A DNA stretch of 24,881 bases from contig RFPF01000013.1 in assembly GCA_009926295.1 (NCBI GenBank), forward strand, positions 1-24,881, given 5' to 3'. Both the position numbers and the translations under genes were made by a program. Below are positions 21,516 through 24,881 of the stretch, one piece after another. The stretch's first letter is position 1. Each line of letters begins with the position of its first letter. The DNA comes from Planctomycetia bacterium (GTDB lineage Bacteria; Planctomycetota; Planctomycetia; Pirellulales; UBA1268). The notes under the pieces were generated by a model that made no database searches, was not told where the DNA came from, and saw only the letters and a list, made by a program, of their open reading frames with translations.

Positions 21516-21578
21516 GGGGGGCGTCGGGATTCGAAGGCGAGGGCGGGAGAAACGTGTCGGGATGGAGCCGGCGGGAGG

Positions 21579-22349
21579 TCAGCGGCTGCGCAGCTTCGAG
21601 AGCAGCCTGAGGATCTCCATGTAGAGCCACACGAGCGTCACCATGAGGGCGAACGCGCCATACCACTCGAGGTATTTCGGGGCTCCACGCTCGGCCGCCT
21701 GCTCGATGAAGTCGAAGTCGAGCACGAGGTTCAGGGCCGCTACGACGACGACGAACAGGCTGAATCCGATGCCGATCGGGCCTGCCTCGTGGATGAACGG
21801 AACGGGGAAGCCGAAGAATCCACCCACCATCGAGATCAGGTAGACGAGGCAGATCCCACCGGTGGCGGCGACGATGCCCAGCTTGAAGTTTTCCGTGGCC
21901 CTGATGAGCCCCGATTGGTAGGCCAAGAGCAGCCCGGCAAGCGTGCCGAACGTGCCGCCCACGGCCTGGATCACGATCCCCGGATACTGGGCCTCGAAGC
22001 TCGCCGACACGCCGCCGAGGAACAGCCCCTCGGCGAGCGCGTACACCGGAGCGAGGATCGGCGACCAGGTGTGCTTGAAGCAGATGACGAGGCCGGCGAC
22101 CAGCCCGATGATGGCTCCGCCGAACGCCCACGGCATCGCGGCCGCGGGATCGGCCTCGACGGCGGTGAAGGTCCGCGACCACGTGAAGCAGGCGGTGCCC
22201 ATCGCCAGGAGCAGCAGAAAGAGCGTCTTTTGGGCTGTGCCCTGGATCGTCATCGTGCCGGCGGCGGTGTGCTCGCGGGCCACGTCGCGGCGATACACCC
22301 CGAAGTTCTCGAACGTCCTGTCGTTGAGGGCCGGGTTGCCTGTACGCAT
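21579..22349 (-). CDS. Bax inhibitor-1/YccA family membrane protein
   Basis: Protein of 256 residues with about seven membrane helices after a 35-residue polar N-terminus that begins MRTGNPALNDRTF, a typical start of the bacterial Bax1-I (COG4760-like) subgroup. Family marks are PVYALAEGLFLGGVSASFE and the FSLFVVVVAALNLVLDFDFIEQ segment with paired acidic residues (the calcium-leak Asp region in characterised relatives), then PKYLEWYGAFALMVTLVWLYMEILRLL. E. coli YccA modulates FtsH, and BsYetJ is a pH-sensitive calcium leak channel. The role of this subgroup is not established. A GGAGA motif stands upstream of the ATG. Only 3 bases separate it from the preceding 82-codon ORF. Confidence 0.9.
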   Translation of the reverse strand: MRTGNPALNDRTFENFGVYRRDVAREHTAAGTMTIQGTAQKTLFLLLLAMGTACFTWSRTFTAVEADPAAAMPWAFGGAIIGLVAGLVICFKHTWSPILAPVYALAEGLFLGGVSASFEAQYPGIVIQAVGGTFGTLAGLLLAYQSGLIRATENFKLGIVAATGGICLVYLISMVGGFFGFPVPFIHEAGPIGIGFSLFVVVVAALNLVLDFDFIEQAAERGAPKYLEWYGAFALMVTLVWLYMEILRLLSKLRSR

Positions 22350-22352
22350 CTG

Positions 22353-22601
22353 CTACGCTTCTCCGAAGGCAAGATTGATCCCCCCGTAAGAGTACCGTCG
22401 CCTGCAGATCGGGCACAAGGCAGGGAGCCCGTCGGCATTCTCCCGCCGGATGGAGGACGCGGTGTTTGGGCTGCGATAAACGGTGTGGACGCAAAGCCAA
22501 AACACGGCGTCGCGCGTGCGAAGCGTGGCCACGGCTGATGAGGCCGGCATAGTCAACCCGTGTCTCGCGGCCTCCTGCACGCGATCGCACGATTCGTTCA
22601 C
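22353..22601 (-). CDS. Possible 82-residue zinc-ribbon ORF, uncertain
   Basis: This open frame starts with GTG at 22601, overlapping the stop codon of the upstream gene as GTGA. Its own stop is 3 bases before the Bax-inhibitor-1 ATG. The C-terminal half reads SSIRRENADGLPALCPICRRRYSYGGINLAF and has one CPIC knuckle; another Cys (WLCVH) lies earlier. Tight packing on both sides supports a real gene. Against it, there is no Shine-Dalgarno, the N-terminal half is unremarkable and codon third positions are less GC-rich than in the neighbours. No homologous family is recognised. If it is not a gene, this is a 248-base leader of the Bax-inhibitor-1 gene. Confidence 0.35.
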   Translation of the reverse strand: MNESCDRVQEAARHGLTMPASSAVATLRTRDAVFWLCVHTVYRSPNTASSIRRENADGLPALCPICRRRYSYGGINLAFGEA

Positions 22602-24400
22602 GAGGTGAACGTCGGGTACAGTATTCGGCTCATCGTCACGACGAACGCGTGATACACGGTGATTTCGTCGTTCGCGAGATCCTCGTCGATCTTCGCGACG
22701 CGGCGCAGGTCCTGAGAGAGATTTTCAAGCATCCCCCTCGCCTGGGCGATGGCCAGGAGCGTGGTCTGGTCGCGCGGAAGGCTCCGCCAGTGGCGAACCA
22801 TGGCGTCGACCTGTTCCTGCCGCAGGCCGAGCCCGCGGTCACGCGCGATGCGGGCGATGAGAGTCGACTCGTCGTCCGAGAGCCCGTCGTGTGTATGGGC
22901 CATGGCACAGAGGGCGTTCGCGAACGCGCCGGGGGCGGCGACGTCGCGTGGGCGGGTGCGCTCGAGGGTGTCGTGCAGGACGGCCCACGAGGGCAGAGCC
23001 GGGGTGTAGTGGGCGAGTTCGCACCATTCGTGGCATCGTCGCACGAACGCCATGACATCGCGGCCGAGTTCCGAGCCCGGACCCCAACGCGTCGACCTGT
23101 GCAGCCCGAAAAACTCGTCCAGTCGGGTCCGCAGGTCGTCGTGGGAATTGATCGCGGGGAGGATCTCGCCGACGAGCGACCGCCAGCCCTCCCTCTGCCG
23201 GGAGGCCTCGGTCTCGACGGTCTTGAAGGCCCGTCCGACCGCCGACAGTTTCGATGCCTGCTCGCGCAGGGGCTTCTGGACGGCGTCCTTGGAAAGCAGG
23301 CCGCGGCTTGCGTCGACTGCCTTGTCGGCGAGGCGTTGCGCGAGCCGGCCGTCGCCGATGGTGGCGAGCTGGACCGCCCGCGAGAGCAGGGCTCTGCCGG
23401 CTGCGAGGGCCGCCTTCAATGCGTCGGCGGCGGCGGTGACCGGAGCGGGCTTCAGCAAGGTGGCCACATCGCGGTGAAACGCGGTCGCGGCAGCCAGCCG
23501 CTCGCGAAGGTGCGTTTCGAGCGTGATCGCGTCGGACAGGGAGCGGTCGACACCTGTCACCGCCGCCATGAACGCGTTGTAGGTGGCCGTGATCGCGGCG
23601 GAAGACTTCAGCTTGATCGCTCCTGCGGCGACATCCTCGGCCAGATTGAGGTACAGGCCGAGGGCCGTGTCGCAGTCGAGCGCCCGGAGCTTCGGGGGCT
23701 TGGTGAAGTCGAGGAATGCATACTGCCTCCCGGCGGCGCCGAGCGTGCCCAGATCCGTCTTCGAGTCGGTGCCGCGATCCCCCTTCGGCACGACCACGCG
23801 GTTTTCCACCACCCGCTCCCGCAGTGGCTCGATGTCTGACCGGCAGGCGGCGACGAGATCGCGGGTGGTCCGCGTCAGCGTGTCGAGTGCTGCGGCGAGA
23901 TCATCGACGCAGGCCGCGAGCCGCGATTCATCGAGGCGAAAACCCTCTGCCGCCGCGACCTCGTCGCTGCCCGGCGCGAGCTTGCCGATCTGCCCGGCCG
24001 TTACGAACCGCTCGAAGCAGACCTTGAGGGGATGCGCCGCATCGGTCTTCCGGCAGATGAACAGCTCGAGGGCGAGTCGCTGGGCCACCGCGGCCACGAC
24101 CGCCGCGAATTCCTTTTGCGCCTCCTGGCACCGTGCGGCCAGTCGATCGAGGTTGGCCGCACACTCCCTGAAACGCGCCGTCTCGGCATCGAGCAGGGCC
24201 ACGGCGGCCGCGTGGAAGTTTGGGCAGGCGGCCCTCGATCGCAGTTGCCTCACCCGATCGTCGAGTTCCCGCAGTTTGTCGAAGTCGTCGTGGGTGAGGT
24301 AGGGGTTCGAGGCCCCCTCGTGCGCATGGGCCTGCCGCTCGAGCGTCTCGTGGAGCATCTCGCAGACAGCCCCCAGCAGCACCGTCGTGGTCGCCCGCAT
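22598..24400 (-). CDS. Large helical protein with TerB-like C-terminal domain
   Basis: Protein of 600 residues that I do not recognise as a whole. It is almost entirely helical: several long Ala/Leu/Arg/Glu-rich stretches, no signal peptide, no membrane helix. The last 100 residues carry two acidic motifs about 65 residues apart: DGLSDDESTLIARIARDRG (505-523) and IDEDLANDEITVYHAF (568-583). This spacing and pattern recall the metal-binding repeats of TerB-like domains. CPNFHAAAVALLDAE and YAFLDFTKPPKLRALDCDTALGLYLNLAEDV are distinctive stretches useful for searching. It follows the coiled-coil gene after 30 bases and probably forms a transcript with it. No Shine-Dalgarno is seen; ATG 24400 is the first in the frame. 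Confidence 0.75.
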   Translation of the reverse strand: MRATTTVLLGAVCEMLHETLERQAHAHEGASNPYLTHDDFDKLRELDDRVRQLRSRAACPNFHAAAVALLDAETARFRECAANLDRLAARCQEAQKEFAAVVAAVAQRLALELFICRKTDAAHPLKVCFERFVTAGQIGKLAPGSDEVAAAEGFRLDESRLAACVDDLAAALDTLTRTTRDLVAACRSDIEPLRERVVENRVVVPKGDRGTDSKTDLGTLGAAGRQYAFLDFTKPPKLRALDCDTALGLYLNLAEDVAAGAIKLKSSAAITATYNAFMAAVTGVDRSLSDAITLETHLRERLAAATAFHRDVATLLKPAPVTAAADALKAALAAGRALLSRAVQLATIGDGRLAQRLADKAVDASRGLLSKDAVQKPLREQASKLSAVGRAFKTVETEASRQREGWRSLVGEILPAINSHDDLRTRLDEFFGLHRSTRWGPGSELGRDVMAFVRRCHEWCELAHYTPALPSWAVLHDTLERTRPRDVAAPGAFANALCAMAHTHDGLSDDESTLIARIARDRGLGLRQEQVDAMVRHWRSLPRDQTTLLAIAQARGMLENLSQDLRRVAKIDEDLANDEITVYHAFVVTMSRILYPTFTS

Positions 24401-24430
24401 GTGGATGCACCGCTCGGGAAGGCCGCTGGG

Positions 24431-24790
24431 TCAGTCGAGGGCCGCGATCAACTTGTCGGCGAACGCCAACGAGAAGGCGGTGAAGCGGCGGAACGAAGCG
24501 GCGTCGTCCTTCTGGCGCTGGTCAGCCTCGTGCCGCGATTTCTCGAGGTCGAGTTTTTCCTTCTCGAGCTGCAGCCGCTTGCGGTTGGCCTCCTTGGCCT
24601 CCGCTTCCATTCGTCGCTGACTCTCCTCCACCCGCTCCTGGCTCTGGCGGGTCTTCCGCTGTTCCTCGGCGGCGATGGCGGCGGCTTCCGCCGCCCGGCG
24701 GGAGTTCGCGGCAGCCTGCATCGTGCCCATCGCCTGAGCGGCGTGCACGAAGCCGTAGTTGTTGTCGTAGAAGTTGTTGAGAAACGACAT
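24431..24790 (-). CDS. Coiled-coil protein of unknown function
   Basis: Protein of 119 residues. A short N-terminal part rich in Asn, Tyr and Phe (MSFLNNFYDNNYGFVHAAQAM) precedes a strongly charged coiled coil (about 30-95) of Glu, Arg, Lys, Ala and Gln. A short helix RFTAFSLAFADKLIAAL ends the protein. No enzymatic motif and no signal peptide are visible. GGAG stands 6 bases before the ATG at 24790, supporting this start. It is the first gene of the minus-strand series that continues with the TerB-like protein. It probably acts as a partner or scaffold of that protein, an inference from adjacency. Confidence 0.72.
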   Translation of the reverse strand: MSFLNNFYDNNYGFVHAAQAMGTMQAAANSRRAAEAAAIAAEEQRKTRQSQERVEESQRRMEAEAKEANRKRLQLEKEKLDLEKSRHEADQRQKDDAASFRRFTAFSLAFADKLIAALD

Positions 24791-24881
24791 TGCTCGCTCC
24801 GTATGCGTGGCCGTGAGTGCCGCGGCCTCGGCAGTATACCCCCCGCGGAGGCAGTTGCTCCAGAGGAGCGAATTACGAAGC

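Noticed and set aside
20985..22538. Plus-strand open frame of 517 codons opposite bcp and the Bax-inhibitor-1 gene
   Set aside because: His/Asp/Glu/Arg-rich translation typical of the antisense of membrane-protein codons; both minus-strand genes are clear.

Overview
The window is GC-rich and densely coded, and it looks like chromosomal DNA of a planctomycete, probably Pirellulales-like. The evidence is indirect. A tetrahydromethanopterin gene pair lies at the left edge, several small proteins carry zinc ribbons of the MJ0042 type, there is a GYF_2 protein and a DUF4239 protein, Shine-Dalgarno motifs are patchy, and the intergenic DNA holds hairpin repeats. No phage, integrase, transposase or CRISPR array was seen.

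Left third (1-9132), housekeeping. A DUF447 protein cut by the window edge and beta-RFAP synthase belong to methanopterin-dependent C1 metabolism. They converge on dapA. Divergent from dapA are a trimeric-type purine nucleoside phosphorylase and surE, overlapping by one base. A Dabb-domain protein and ftsH form a minus-strand pair. Divergent from ftsH run a Nudix hydrolase, nucleoside diphosphate kinase and a family II CBS-containing pyrophosphatase, a nucleotide and pyrophosphate group.

Middle (9133-16134). A hairpin-rich repeat region precedes minus-strand pyrF (type 2 OMP decarboxylase). Then come a small two-helix membrane protein, a tRNA-Pro(GGG) with a strong terminator, and a compact arsenic cluster: arsR, thiol-relay arsC and a DUF6428 protein with a Cys-rich tail, but no efflux pump. 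About 490 bases without a credible gene follow. Next is a minus-strand pair, a membrane-anchored YiiX-like permuted papain fold enzyme followed by an acid-ceramidase/NAAA-like Ntn hydrolase. Divergent from that pair are a DUF4239 membrane protein and a small secreted DUF2147-like protein.

Right third (16135-24881) is the least ordinary part. A 600-residue protein joins a TerB-like helical region, a CbxX/CfxQ AAA+ ATPase and a C-terminal zinc ribbon. It is preceded by a 68-base sequence that can fold into a three-way-junction-like structure. It converges on a minus-strand pair (EamA half transporter, then an acidic zinc-ribbon membrane protein), which is divergent from an AIM24 protein with an N-terminal zinc ribbon and a GYF_2 membrane protein. 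A tightly packed minus-strand series follows: a coiled-coil protein, a 600-residue protein with a TerB-like C-terminus, a possible 82-residue zinc-ribbon ORF, a Bax-inhibitor-1 family protein and a Bcp/PrxQ peroxiredoxin. The repeated TerB-like and zinc-ribbon themes suggest a membrane- or stress-associated system that I cannot match to a described one. This is inference from domain content and gene order only.
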